Shown: piece by piece, positions 35,400-43,913 of the stretch
Position numbering within the stretch: position 1 is the first letter of the stretch
Layout of the letters: each line of letters begins with the position of its first letter
Source: Enterococcus thailandicus
GTDB taxonomy: Bacteria; Bacillota; Bacilli; Lactobacillales; Enterococcaceae
NCBI RefSeq assembly: GCF_001886265.1
Contig: NZ_JXLE01000018.1
Location: forward strand, 1-51,012
Direction: 5' to 3'
DNA: 51,012 nt
Program-made: the position numbers and the translations under genes
Notes under the pieces: model-generated
What the model saw: the letters and a program-made list of their open reading frames with translations, nothing else
Database searches by the model: none
Told to the model about the DNA's origin: nothing

Positions 35400-36368
35400 A
35401 TGGCTACAAAAGATACTGTACTTCGTTTACTAAAAAATTCAACGACATTTCTTTCTGGAGAAAAAATTGCCCAAGAACTACAACTTTCTCGTACCAGTGT
35501 TTGGAAAGCAATCAAAGAATTAGAAAAAGCTGGCTATCAATTTGAACATGGGCCAACCGGCTATCGGTACTTACCCTCTGATGTACTAGACGCAACAGAA
35601 ATCAAACAGGAACTTCAGAACGACCAGCCACATTTGCACGTGCAGACAATGGCTACTTCTGAATCAACGATGCAAGATGCAAAACTAATTGCCGCAAAAG
35701 GAGCAGACTACCCTGCATTATTTGTGGCAGACATGCAAGAAAATGCACGTGGTCGTTTCGGCCGACCATTTTTTGCCGAACCAGAACGTGGCATTTACAT
35801 GAGTTTACTTTTGCATCCCAACCAAGAGTTTGATGAATTACCTCAATACACTTTAGTTGCAGCCAGCGCTTGTGCTAAAGCAATCGAAAAACTTACGGGG
35901 GCATCAACTCAAATCAAATGGGTCAATGATATTTATATCAATGGTAAAAAAGTTTGTGGTATTTTATCAGAAGCGATTAGCGATATGGAATCTGGCAGAA
36001 TCAGCCACGTAATTATTGGGATGGGTATTAATTTTTCATTACCACAAAATGAATTTCCCCAAGAAATACAGCAAAAAGCAACTTCTATATTTCCTGATGG
36101 TCATGCAACGATTACTCGTAATCAATTAATCATTGAAATTTGGAAAGAATTATTTGCTTACTTACGTGAGCCAGCAAATAAAGAATACTTATCCTTCTAT
36201 CGAAAAAAATCATTTGTTTTGGGTAAACAAGTTTCTTTTACTCAAAAAGGTATCACGTATCATGGCGTTGCTAAATCAATTACGGATACAGGTGAATTAG
36301 TAGTTCAAACCCCTCAAGAACTTAAAATATTATCTTCTGGGGAAATCAGTCTTTCATCAATCAATTAA
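35400..36368 (+). CDS. birA: Bifunctional biotin-protein ligase / biotin operon repressor
   Basis: 322 residues. N-terminal winged helix (~1-65, SGEKIAQELQLSRTSVWKAI) and the catalytic domain: the biotinyl-AMP loop ARGRFGRPF (usual GRGRxGR, first G replaced by A), KWVNDIYINGKKVCGILSE, and an SH3-like C-terminal domain. Ligates biotin to carboxylases; the HTH suggests repression of biotin uptake. The ATG at 35400 is chosen over an in-frame TTG at 35388 that touches the AAAGGAG site. Confidence 0.95.
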   Translation: MATKDTVLRLLKNSTTFLSGEKIAQELQLSRTSVWKAIKELEKAGYQFEHGPTGYRYLPSDVLDATEIKQELQNDQPHLHVQTMATSESTMQDAKLIAAKGADYPALFVADMQENARGRFGRPFFAEPERGIYMSLLLHPNQEFDELPQYTLVAASACAKAIEKLTGASTQIKWVNDIYINGKKVCGILSEAISDMESGRISHVIIGMGINFSLPQNEFPQEIQQKATSIFPDGHATITRNQLIIEIWKELFAYLREPANKEYLSFYRKKSFVLGKQVSFTQKGITYHGVAKSITDTGELVVQTPQELKILSSGEISLSSIN

Positions 36369-36420
36369 AAATACGCATACCTTATGACAAATTTTCTATC
36401 ATAAGATATGCGTATTTTTT
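36369..36420. terminator. Bidirectional terminator between birA and the prenyltransferase
   Basis: AAAATACGCATA pairs with TATGCGTATTTT and an inner CTTATG/CATAAG; a run of A and T on the two sides fits the convergent genes. Confidence 0.85.
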
Positions 36421-36421
36421 A

Positions 36422-37375
36422 TTAGATGTTTTGACAAAGAATAGTTAACAATAATCCTAAAACATAGCTACCATTAAACAAAATCATGTTTTTGATGGAA
36501 TAACTAAAACTAATTGGTTGTGGCAAACTTTTTTTGAATGCTTGCAAGTTCCCGTGAATTTTCGGAAAAGTTGCTAAGATAATCAAGATTGGCCATTCAA
36601 ATACGCCCGTCAACAATCCTAATAATATCGCTACATAACTAGCATACATCAAGCTTTGAAAAAGAACTGTTCCCACTGGGCGACCAATATAAAACACTAA
36701 CGTATAACGATGATTTTCAATGTCTCGATCAAGATCTCTTAAATTATTGGCTAGCATGATATTGGCAATTGTAAAAACTAATGGTAAAGAAGCGAGAACA
36801 ATAGCCGCAACTGCCCAAAAATTTCCTTCCAACGCAAAATTACCAGTTTGGAAATCAATCATTAAATCATAGACATTCGTATTATGAGTATTGACATAAA
36901 CAACCATTGCAAAAATCCCCAGCCCCATCGTAAATCCACTAAAAATTTCTCCTAATGGCATACGTGATAAAGGAATGGGACCAAAAGTATAAAACACACC
37001 AATAAAACAGCAAACCGCTCCCATCACTAACAGTAACCAGCCCGTTTGGATTGTCAAAATGATACCGATAATAAAAACAAATGCAATCATCCCCAAAATC
37101 ATATTTCGAATAATTTTTGGTGAAGTATTTGTTCGACCAATTACGTTTTCTTGATATTTATAGACTTCCGAATGCGCTTTTTGATAATCCATATAATTAT
37201 TGATTGCTGTCGTTGCTAAATCAAAAACTAACATTCCTATAAAAAATAAAAGTGTACTTAACCAGTGTACTTCATGAAAAAAAGCGATAGAGAATAAGAC
37301 CCCTATCGCAAAAGGAAATACACTTGCCACTTTTGTTCGAATCTCAACGACTTCTAAAAAAATGTTCAGTGACAT
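36422..37375 (-). CDS. menA: UbiA-family prenyltransferase (MenA/DmkA-like)
   Basis: 317 residues, about nine helices. First Asp-rich motif NNYMDYQKA (N-x-x-x-D) and second NNLRDLDRDIENHR bind Mg and prenyl diphosphate. Attaches a polyprenyl chain to 1,4-dihydroxy-2-naphthoate to form demethylmenaquinone. In Listeria the equivalent (DmkA) belongs to the extracellular electron transfer locus, and the same neighbours (ApbE, PplA, Ndh2, EetAB, prenyl synthase) are present here. Ten bp after the ApbE gene. Confidence 0.9.
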   Translation of the reverse strand: MSLNIFLEVVEIRTKVASVFPFAIGVLFSIAFFHEVHWLSTLLFFIGMLVFDLATTAINNYMDYQKAHSEVYKYQENVIGRTNTSPKIIRNMILGMIAFVFIIGIILTIQTGWLLLVMGAVCCFIGVFYTFGPIPLSRMPLGEIFSGFTMGLGIFAMVVYVNTHNTNVYDLMIDFQTGNFALEGNFWAVAAIVLASLPLVFTIANIMLANNLRDLDRDIENHRYTLVFYIGRPVGTVLFQSLMYASYVAILLGLLTGVFEWPILIILATFPKIHGNLQAFKKSLPQPISFSYSIKNMILFNGSYVLGLLLTILCQNI

Positions 37376-37385
37376 CTGCTTACTC

Positions 37386-38483
37386 CTATTCTAGCTTCGA
37401 ACGATCACCCATTGAGTAATCTGAGTCTTCCGCTAATTTGAATTCATCTTTGATTGGATCAGTCACATAGACTTTTCCTTCTTTGGTAACAAAAATAGCA
37501 TTTGTTCCATTGTCTAATTCTTCAACATAAGATAACCCTTTTTTCACACCCATTGAGAAAACTGCTGTTGAAAGGCCGTCACCATCAATTGATTTATTTG
37601 TGATGATTGTCACACTAGCAATATCATTGTCAAAAGGATATCCTGTTTGAGGATCAAATAAATGATGGTATTTCACACCATCTACTTCCAAATAGCGTTC
37701 ATAAATTCCAGAGGTTACGAGCGTTTTATTTTTTTCTTTGATTGTCCCTAAAACCGAACCACGAGCAAGATTAGGATCCTGAATGCCGACATTCCAATCT
37801 TGATTTTCTCCACGAGGACTGTGTCCTAAAACATATACATTTCCGCCTAAATCAACAATTGCTGTTGTTACGCCGTTATCTTTTAGTACCTTGACAACTT
37901 CATCCGTAATGTATCCTTTAGCAATTGCCCCTAAGTCAATAATCATTCCTTTTTCTTTTAAGTAAACAGTTTTTTCTTCATCATTCAATTCAATTTTATG
38001 ATAGTCAACTAATTTTAAAGCTTGATCAATTTCTTCTTGTGATGGTTTTCTGGCATCATCAAAACCAATGCGCCACAGTTGTGTTACTGAACCAATTGCC
38101 ATGTCAAAACCGCCACGAGAATCTTCACTATATTCATATGCTTTCTTCACAAGTGAATAAACATCATCAGAAACTTTAACAGGTTTAATACCTGCTTGTG
38201 CATTGACCTCATCAATCTCGGAACCTGATTGATTGATTGTAATTTTGTCGCCTAATTCTTTTACTCGATCAAAGGCTGGTGTTAATACAGATTTTTTTCC
38301 TTCATCATACACTCGTATTCGTACATAAGTTCCTAACAAGAATTTTTCTTGTGCATATGGTTCACTCAAAATTCCTTTGGCTGGTTTATCGCTATCAGCT
38401 GTCTTTTCAGATGATGAACCACAACCAACCAGTGCAACTAAGGTACATACGGCTATTAAGGAAAGTAGTAATTTTTTACGCAT
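37386..38483 (-). CDS. fmnB: FAD:protein FMN transferase lipoprotein (ApbE/FmnB)
   Basis: 365 residues from ATG at 38483, which follows AAGGGG; the upstream in-frame start is rejected. Signal peptide and lipobox TLVALVGC. ApbE domain: LGTYVRIRVYD, GGFDMAIGSVTQLW, IDLGAIAKGYITDEV, VDLGGNVYVLG, SVTIITNKSIDGDGLSTAVF. Transfers FMN from FAD to Thr residues of exported proteins; the neighbouring PplA has two such Thr motifs. Membrane-anchored outside the cell. Confidence 0.93.
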   Translation of the reverse strand: MRKKLLLSLIAVCTLVALVGCGSSSEKTADSDKPAKGILSEPYAQEKFLLGTYVRIRVYDEGKKSVLTPAFDRVKELGDKITINQSGSEIDEVNAQAGIKPVKVSDDVYSLVKKAYEYSEDSRGGFDMAIGSVTQLWRIGFDDARKPSQEEIDQALKLVDYHKIELNDEEKTVYLKEKGMIIDLGAIAKGYITDEVVKVLKDNGVTTAIVDLGGNVYVLGHSPRGENQDWNVGIQDPNLARGSVLGTIKEKNKTLVTSGIYERYLEVDGVKYHHLFDPQTGYPFDNDIASVTIITNKSIDGDGLSTAVFSMGVKKGLSYVEELDNGTNAIFVTKEGKVYVTDPIKDEFKLAEDSDYSMGDRSKLE

Positions 38484-38563
38484 AATTTTCCCCTTTTTAC
38501 TTATTCTCAAGTTATCATACCTTCTTTTTTTCTAAATGAAAAGGTCGACACCAAAAAGAAAGA

Positions 38564-38589
38564 GGCTGATCCCAATTAAGTGATCAGCC
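38564..38589 (-). terminator. Terminator after pplA
   Basis: GGCTGATC (38564-38571) pairs with GATCAGCC (38582-38589), then TCTTTCTTTTT on the minus strand. It separates pplA from the downstream fmnB-menA transcript, at least partly. Confidence 0.75.
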
Positions 38590-38609
38590 CGTCATCATTT
38601 CTTGTTTAA

Positions 38610-39542
38610 TTATTTAGTTACGATGTTGTCAACTTCAATTGTCGTTGTATCGCCTTTTTCAGCAGCATTGATCAATTGTTGACCATACATAATAAATGAA
38701 TGTGAGCTATGTGTAGCACCTGTTACTACTTCTACATCAGCTGGTGAACCGTCTTCTTCACTCATCACTTTAACTAATTCTTCGTTTAGTTCTGGGATGT
38801 ATGTTTCTGGAGCAGTTCCGCTTTTTTCTTTCATTGATTTGTTGTATTCAGCGTCATCTTGTTTTGATTTTCCATCTGCATTGATGTAATCAAAGTTTGA
38901 TTTTGTAACTTTACCATCAGCTACAGTTAATTCAAATGTTGTACGGTAACCATTTTTTTCATTTTTTTCTTCTAAAGTATAAGTACCATCTTTCAAGTCA
39001 GCACCATTATCAATTTCAATTGTTTCTGTGTTTCCAGCTTGAGCAGCTTGGACTAATTGTTGAGCGTAATTTTGGAAGCTTTCTGATGAATGAGTTGCTC
39101 CTGTTACTACTTCTACATCACCTGGGTTTTGTGCTTCAACAAATTTTTCATTTAATTCAGGAATAAATGCTTCTGGATTTGTACCAGATTTTGCTTTCAT
39201 ATTTTTATTGTAATCAGCATCTTCTTGTTTTGATTTTCCATCTTCATTTACATTGTCATAGTTTGACTCAGTGATCTTTCCATCTTTAACAACGATTGTG
39301 AACACGGTACGATAACCATTTGAATAATTTTTTTCTTCTAATTTATATGTGCCATCTTGTAATTCTCCACCTGCGATTACAGTTGCAGTTGATTCAGTTG
39401 TTGAACTTTGTGAAGATTGTGCAACTGAAGATTCTGAAGTTGAACTTTCTGAACTACTGTTGTTGTCTGCTCCACAAGCTCCTAATACCAAGGCTGAAAA
39501 CGCTAAAACAGCAAATCCAGTTACAAAACGATTCTTTTTCAT
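38610..39542 (-). CDS. pplA: PplA-type flavoprotein lipoprotein with two FMN-binding domains
   Basis: 310 residues. Lipobox ALVLGAC at residue ~23, a Ser/Thr linker (~28-55), and two tandem FMN-binding repeats (~58-175 and ~180-300). Each has ELNEK/ELNEE and the flavinylation motif TGATHSS, with FMN joined to Thr by ApbE. Carries electrons from the membrane to outside acceptors. Homologous to E. faecalis Cad, whose processed signal peptide is the sex pheromone cAD1; the eight residues before the lipid Cys here are FSALVLGA. Own promoter with an 11-bp inverted repeat upstream. Confidence 0.95.
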   Translation of the reverse strand: MKKNRFVTGFAVLAFSALVLGACGADNNSSSESSTSESSVAQSSQSSTTESTATVIAGGELQDGTYKLEEKNYSNGYRTVFTIVVKDGKITESNYDNVNEDGKSKQEDADYNKNMKAKSGTNPEAFIPELNEKFVEAQNPGDVEVVTGATHSSESFQNYAQQLVQAAQAGNTETIEIDNGADLKDGTYTLEEKNEKNGYRTTFELTVADGKVTKSNFDYINADGKSKQDDAEYNKSMKEKSGTAPETYIPELNEELVKVMSEEDGSPADVEVVTGATHSSHSFIMYGQQLINAAEKGDTTTIEVDNIVTK

Positions 39543-39584
39543 TATTAACCCACCAATCCCTTTTTATAATTCTTATAAATAATT

Positions 39585-39627
39585 TGTGATTCATTATACA
39601 TTCTAATGAATCACACCAATAAGTCAA
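39585..39627 (-). promoter_or_regulatory. pplA promoter with 11-bp inverted repeat operator
   Basis: TGTGATTCATT (39585-39595) and AATGAATCACA (39605-39615) form a perfect inverted repeat with a 9-bp gap. It covers a plausible minus-strand -10 TAGAAT (39605-39600) with TTGACT (39627-39622) 16 bp upstream. The repeat thus overlaps the promoter and is likely an operator. Reader of the site unknown. Confidence 0.55.
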
Positions 39628-39731
39628 CCGTTTTCTTAAAAAAATAACATGAATATGTAAATCGTTTTCTTTCAGTAACTTTCGTTAAAAAAGCGCTTAA
39701 TAATCTTTTGATTAAAAAATGGAAAAGGAGT

Positions 39732-39760
39732 TAGACAAATTTACATAACGTATATATAAT
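39732..39760 (+). promoter_or_regulatory. ndh2 promoter
   Basis: TAGACA (39732-39737), 17 bp, TATAAT (39755-39760), ~59 bp upstream of the ndh2 ATG. Confidence 0.7.
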
Positions 39761-39818
39761 GTAAAATGATTGTGTAATAATTATCAAACTGAAATGTTTA
39801 CTAAGGAGCGGATTATCA

Positions 39819-41753
39819 ATGACAAAGCAAAACATTGTCGTTGTAGGTGCAGGGTATGCCGGTGTGTCAGCAACAAAATTACTGGCAAAAAAACTTAAAA
39901 AAGAAGACGTAACGATCACTTTGATTGATCGCCATTCTTATCACACTATGATGACAGAACTACATGAAGTTGCCGGAGGACGTGTTGAACCAGAAGCCAT
40001 TCAATATGACTTACAACACTTATTCTCTCGCCAAAAAAATGTGCAATTAGTTACCGATACAGTAATTGGTATCGACAAAGAAAAGAAAATTGTTAAAACA
40101 AAACTAGGTACTTATCCATTTGATCAATTGATTTTAGGTATGGGTGGTGAACCAAATGATTTCGGAACTCCTGGAGTGAAGGAACATGGATTCACACTTT
40201 GGTCATTTGAAGACTCAGTAAAAATTCGTGAACACATTGAAACAACTGTTGCTAAAGCAGCAATTGAACCAGATGATGCCTTACGAAAAGCAATGCTAAC
40301 ATTCGTTGTCTGTGGTTCTGGATTCACTGGGATTGAAATGATTGGTGAGTTAATCGATTGGAAAGCTCGTTTAGCAAAAGACTATAAATTAGATCCAAAC
40401 GAAATTACTTTAATGGTTGTTGAAGCAATGCCAACAATTTTAAATATGCTTGATCGTAACGACGCTGCTAAAGCAGAACGTTACTTACAAAAGCACAACG
40501 TTGAACTATTGTTAAATTCACCAATCGTTGAAGTGGATGCGGATCACATTAAATTAAAAGACGGACGTCAAATTCCAACACACACATTAATTTGGACTGC
40601 TGGTGTCAAAGGTACAACGGATGCTGCTGACTTTGGTCTTGAAACAGCACGTGGCCAACGTCTAGTTGCTAATGAATACATGCAAGCTAAAGGATATGAA
40701 GATAAAAACATTTATATCATTGGTGATTTAGTATTCTACGAAGAATTTCCAAATACACCAACTCCTCAAATCGTTCAAGCGGCTGAACAAACAGGTCATA
40801 CTGCTGCTGCAAACATCGTCGCTTCTATTAAAGGCGGCGAGAAACATAAATTCAAAGGAAATTATCAAGGATTTATGGTTTCAATTGGAGCCAAATGGGG
40901 CGTTGCAAACTTATTTGATAAAATTCATTTAAGCGGATTTTTAGCTATCATTATGAAACATATCGTTAACTTAAAATATTTCTTCGATATTCGTTCTGGT
41001 TACTATATGTTCCAATACTTGATGCATGAGTTCTTCCACATTAAAGATGATCGTAATGTTGCCCGCGGACATTCTTCACGTTACGGAAATGTTTTGTGGA
41101 GTGTTCCTCTTCGTGTTTTCTACGGACTGGTATGGTTTATAGAAGCTGGTAAGAAAATTGTTGGTGATGGTGAAGTACTAAAACCTAGCACTTGGTTTGG
41201 TGAAGGTTCATGGTTCCAAGGAAATAGCGTATTCCCTTGGACATGGGAATACAACGTTGCAGATGTTGCAAGTGGCGCATCAGCAGCCGGTGATGCAACA
41301 ACAGCTGCGAGTGGTGCTGGTGAAGCAACAGCAGAAACAGCTACACAAGCTGCACACTTTGGTTTAAGTTACGCTTATGGCGAACAACCAATGGCAGTTA
41401 TCGAAAAATCACCAAATTGGTTTACAAAAATCATGCAATTTATTATGCCCAATAATGACGTTGCAATGTTCTTCCAAAAATTCATGGTCTTCTTCGAAAT
41501 TGCTTTAGCATTAGCATTGATTGCAGGATTATTTACATGGTTATGTAGTGCAACAACAATCGTTCTTGTCATTACTTTCTGTCTATCAGGTATGTTCTAT
41601 TGGGTAAACATTTGGTTTATCTTTGTAGCATTCGCACTTATGAATGGTTCTGGTCGCGCAATTGGTTTAGATCGTTGGGTTATCCCATGGTTACAACGTA
41701 CACTAGGTAGTTGGTGGTATGGTAGACCAAAAGCTCGCTACGGTGAAAAATAA
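39819..41753 (+). CDS. ndh2: Type II NADH dehydrogenase of the electron transfer system (Ndh2)
   Basis: 644 residues. The N-terminal FAD/NADH oxidoreductase part has VVVGAGYAGVSATKLLA (~6-20, FAD site), FVVCGSGFTGIEMIGEL (second Rossmann site) and IYIIGDLVFYEE. A C-terminal extension (~410-644) contains a membrane segment and a Gly/Ala-rich linker (VASGASAAGDATTAASG), then more membrane helices; ordinary Ndh is ~400 residues. Transfers electrons from NADH to demethylmenaquinone for extracellular reduction. Starts a plus-strand operon opposite pplA. Confidence 0.95.
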   Translation: MTKQNIVVVGAGYAGVSATKLLAKKLKKEDVTITLIDRHSYHTMMTELHEVAGGRVEPEAIQYDLQHLFSRQKNVQLVTDTVIGIDKEKKIVKTKLGTYPFDQLILGMGGEPNDFGTPGVKEHGFTLWSFEDSVKIREHIETTVAKAAIEPDDALRKAMLTFVVCGSGFTGIEMIGELIDWKARLAKDYKLDPNEITLMVVEAMPTILNMLDRNDAAKAERYLQKHNVELLLNSPIVEVDADHIKLKDGRQIPTHTLIWTAGVKGTTDAADFGLETARGQRLVANEYMQAKGYEDKNIYIIGDLVFYEEFPNTPTPQIVQAAEQTGHTAAANIVASIKGGEKHKFKGNYQGFMVSIGAKWGVANLFDKIHLSGFLAIIMKHIVNLKYFFDIRSGYYMFQYLMHEFFHIKDDRNVARGHSSRYGNVLWSVPLRVFYGLVWFIEAGKKIVGDGEVLKPSTWFGEGSWFQGNSVFPWTWEYNVADVASGASAAGDATTAASGAGEATAETATQAAHFGLSYAYGEQPMAVIEKSPNWFTKIMQFIMPNNDVAMFFQKFMVFFEIALALALIAGLFTWLCSATTIVLVITFCLSGMFYWVNIWFIFVAFALMNGSGRAIGLDRWVIPWLQRTLGSWWYGRPKARYGEK

Positions 41754-41764
41754 AATGATTTTAG

Positions 41765-41801
41765 AAGAAAGTTCTAGGGGAACCTAGGACTTTCTTTTGT
41801 T
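41765..41801 (+). terminator. Terminator between ndh2 and eetA
   Basis: AAGAAAGTTCTAGG (41765-41778) pairs with CCTAGGACTTTCTT (41783-41796), then TTGTT. Likely partial, giving less eetAB than ndh2 transcript. Confidence 0.7.
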
Positions 41802-41852
41802 CCTATGCTAAAATTGGAGCAGTTATTCTGGAACAAGGGGGTCAATTACAGA

Positions 41853-42263
41853 ATGAAAGATTTTATCAAGAAAAGTTTACTCAAACCATGGGATATTTTC
41901 ATCATTATGCTTTTGATTGTCCTTTCTTTTCTACCAATTATTATTTTTGGGAGTCAACAAAGTCAGTCTGTTGCAGAAAAAGAAGCTGTTTTACGCGTAG
42001 ATGGAACAGAAATCAAAACGTTTCCTTTAATCAGTGGAAATAAGAGCTATACTTACACATATACAGATGCAGATGGCGACTACAATATTATTGAGATTGC
42101 CGGTGATAAAATACGAATGAAAGAAGCAGATTGTGGGGATCAAATTTGTGTTCGTCGTGGATGGGTAACGAAAAACGGCGAGACAATTGTTTGTTTACCT
42201 CATAAATTAGTGATTGAAGTTCGATCAACAGACGGGAGTGAGGCAGACAGCTTGATTTACTAG
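41853..42263 (+). CDS. eetA: EetA, NusG domain II-containing membrane-anchored protein
   Basis: 136 residues from ATG at 41853 (AGGGGG upstream). One N-terminal helix (IFIIMLLIVLSFLPIIIFG), then a NusG_II-type domain with CGDQICVRRGWVTKNGETIVCLPHKLVI: three cysteines. The order ndh2-eetA-eetB matches Listeria. EetA and EetB are needed for electron transfer to external acceptors, although their biochemical role is unclear. Confidence 0.88.
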   Translation: MKDFIKKSLLKPWDIFIIMLLIVLSFLPIIIFGSQQSQSVAEKEAVLRVDGTEIKTFPLISGNKSYTYTYTDADGDYNIIEIAGDKIRMKEADCGDQICVRRGWVTKNGETIVCLPHKLVIEVRSTDGSEADSLIY

Positions 42264-42274
42264 CTGGAAAAATT

Positions 42275-42841
42275 ATGAGCAAACTACAAAAATTAATTTA
42301 TATCTCCTTACTCGTGGCTCAAGGAGTCATTATTGGTTTATTAGAGAATATGATTCCTTACCCGTTTGCTTTTGCTCCTGGTGCAAAATTAGGATTAGCA
42401 AATTTAATTACCATTGTAGCCATTTTTACAATGAAAAAAAGAGATAGTTTCCTCTTGATTTGGTTGCGCTTATTTTTAACAACTTTACTTGGCGGAACGA
42501 TTTCAACTTTTCTTTATAGTATGAGCGGTGCTTTATTGAGTTACTTTGGAATGCTTTTGATAAAACAATTAGGGCCAAAACGCGTCAGCATTATTGGAAT
42601 CAGTGCTACAGGTGGTTTTATGCATAATGTAGGTCAATTAGTCACTGCATCCTTTATTGCTCAATCTTGGACAGTTATGCTGTACCTACCTGTCCTTTCA
42701 ATTTTTGGCATTTTATCTGGAATCGCAATTGGTATTGCCGCAAATTATTTATTACAGCATGTCCAAACACTTCAACGATTCCAACTGGATTATGAACGGG
42801 AAACCAAACAAAAATGGAGCCCAGTGTTTTTAAAAAAATAA
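42275..42841 (+). CDS. eetB: EetB, Gx transporter/ECF-S-like membrane protein
   Basis: 188 residues with five or six helices; Gx-transporter motifs FAPGAKLGLANLITIVAIF and GGFMHNVGQLVTASF. Members resemble S components of ECF transporters. Eleven bp after eetA. Perhaps moves a quinone-pathway or flavin intermediate (inference). Confidence 0.88.
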   Translation: MSKLQKLIYISLLVAQGVIIGLLENMIPYPFAFAPGAKLGLANLITIVAIFTMKKRDSFLLIWLRLFLTTLLGGTISTFLYSMSGALLSYFGMLLIKQLGPKRVSIIGISATGGFMHNVGQLVTASFIAQSWTVMLYLPVLSIFGILSGIAIGIAANYLLQHVQTLQRFQLDYERETKQKWSPVFLKK

Positions 42842-42862
42842 TCGTTATACGAGGAGTTTTTT

Positions 42863-43849
42863 ATGAATCTACATCCAATGTGGAAAAATTACCCAACTTT
42901 AGCTTTAGAACTAGAAGCTACGTTAACCAAAATGGAACAAATCATCAATCTTAAAAATAAACCTGTCGAGCAAGCAATTCGTGAAACAATTCATGCTGGT
43001 GGGAAGTTATTACGACCAGCTTATCAATTACTTTTTTCACAATTTGGATCAGAACGTGATCGTGACAAAGCAATTTCGCTTGCTGCGTCAATTGAAATGT
43101 TACACACAGCAACACTCATCCACGATGATATCGTTGATGAGTCAGATTTACGCCGCGGAAAGCCCACTTTACGTAATCAATTTGGGAACACCGTTGCCGT
43201 ATACGCGGGCGATTATTTATTTGTTTGTTGTTTCAAGTTATTATCAGACTACTCAACATCACTTAAAAGTTTACAACTAAACTCAAGAAGTATGGAAAAA
43301 GTACTCGATGGTGAACTTGGACAAATGGATGACCGTTATCACTACAATTTATCTGTAAAAGAATATTTAGAAAATATCTCAGGAAAAACCGCTGAACTCT
43401 TCCAATTGAGTTGTTTTATTGGTGCCTATGAAAGTGGTACATCTGAATATTTTGCTAAAAAAGCAGGTGAAATTGGCAAAAATATCGGACTTGCTTTTCA
43501 AATCATTGATGATATCTTAGATTACACACAAGACAGTGAGGAAATTGGTAAACCGGTTTTGGAAGACATGCGTCAAGGTGTCTACTCACTACCATTGATT
43601 TATTCTTTGCAAAAGGAACAGGCTGCCTTACTTCCTTATTTAGAAAAAAGAGGAGATATGACTCTTGAAGACGTCAACACAGTCCGACAATTAGTTCATG
43701 AATTTGGTGGTGTTAAACACGCACAACGATTAGCTGCTAAATATACCGATGCTGCTTTGAAAGATATTCAAAAATTACCTCAAACAACTGAACAAACCAA
43801 AGAAAATTTATTAACTTTAACACAAACAATTTTGACTAGAACAAATTAA
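42863..43849 (+). CDS. Polyprenyl diphosphate synthase (heptaprenyl-type; DmkB-like)
   Basis: 328 residues. First Asp-rich motif LIHDDIVDESD, second FQIIDDILDYTQD, GGKLLRPAYQLLFSQ and RRGKPTLRNQFGN. Forms the isoprenoid tail used by the DmkA-type prenyltransferase coded on the other strand. Last gene of the eet operon. A second subunit is not encoded nearby. Confidence 0.9.
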   Translation: MNLHPMWKNYPTLALELEATLTKMEQIINLKNKPVEQAIRETIHAGGKLLRPAYQLLFSQFGSERDRDKAISLAASIEMLHTATLIHDDIVDESDLRRGKPTLRNQFGNTVAVYAGDYLFVCCFKLLSDYSTSLKSLQLNSRSMEKVLDGELGQMDDRYHYNLSVKEYLENISGKTAELFQLSCFIGAYESGTSEYFAKKAGEIGKNIGLAFQIIDDILDYTQDSEEIGKPVLEDMRQGVYSLPLIYSLQKEQAALLPYLEKRGDMTLEDVNTVRQLVHEFGGVKHAQRLAAKYTDAALKDIQKLPQTTEQTKENLLTLTQTILTRTN

Positions 43850-43850
43850 A

Positions 43851-43902
43851 AACGTTCAAGCAAAAAAATCAATAGTGATTTTTTGCTTGAACGTTTTTTA
43901 TT
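43851..43902. terminator. Bidirectional terminator between the prenyl synthase and gor
   Basis: AAAACGTTCAAGCAAAAAA pairs with TTTTTTGCTTGAACGTTTT around a short loop; convergent genes on both sides. Confidence 0.88.
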
Positions 43903-43913
43903 TTATGAATTTT

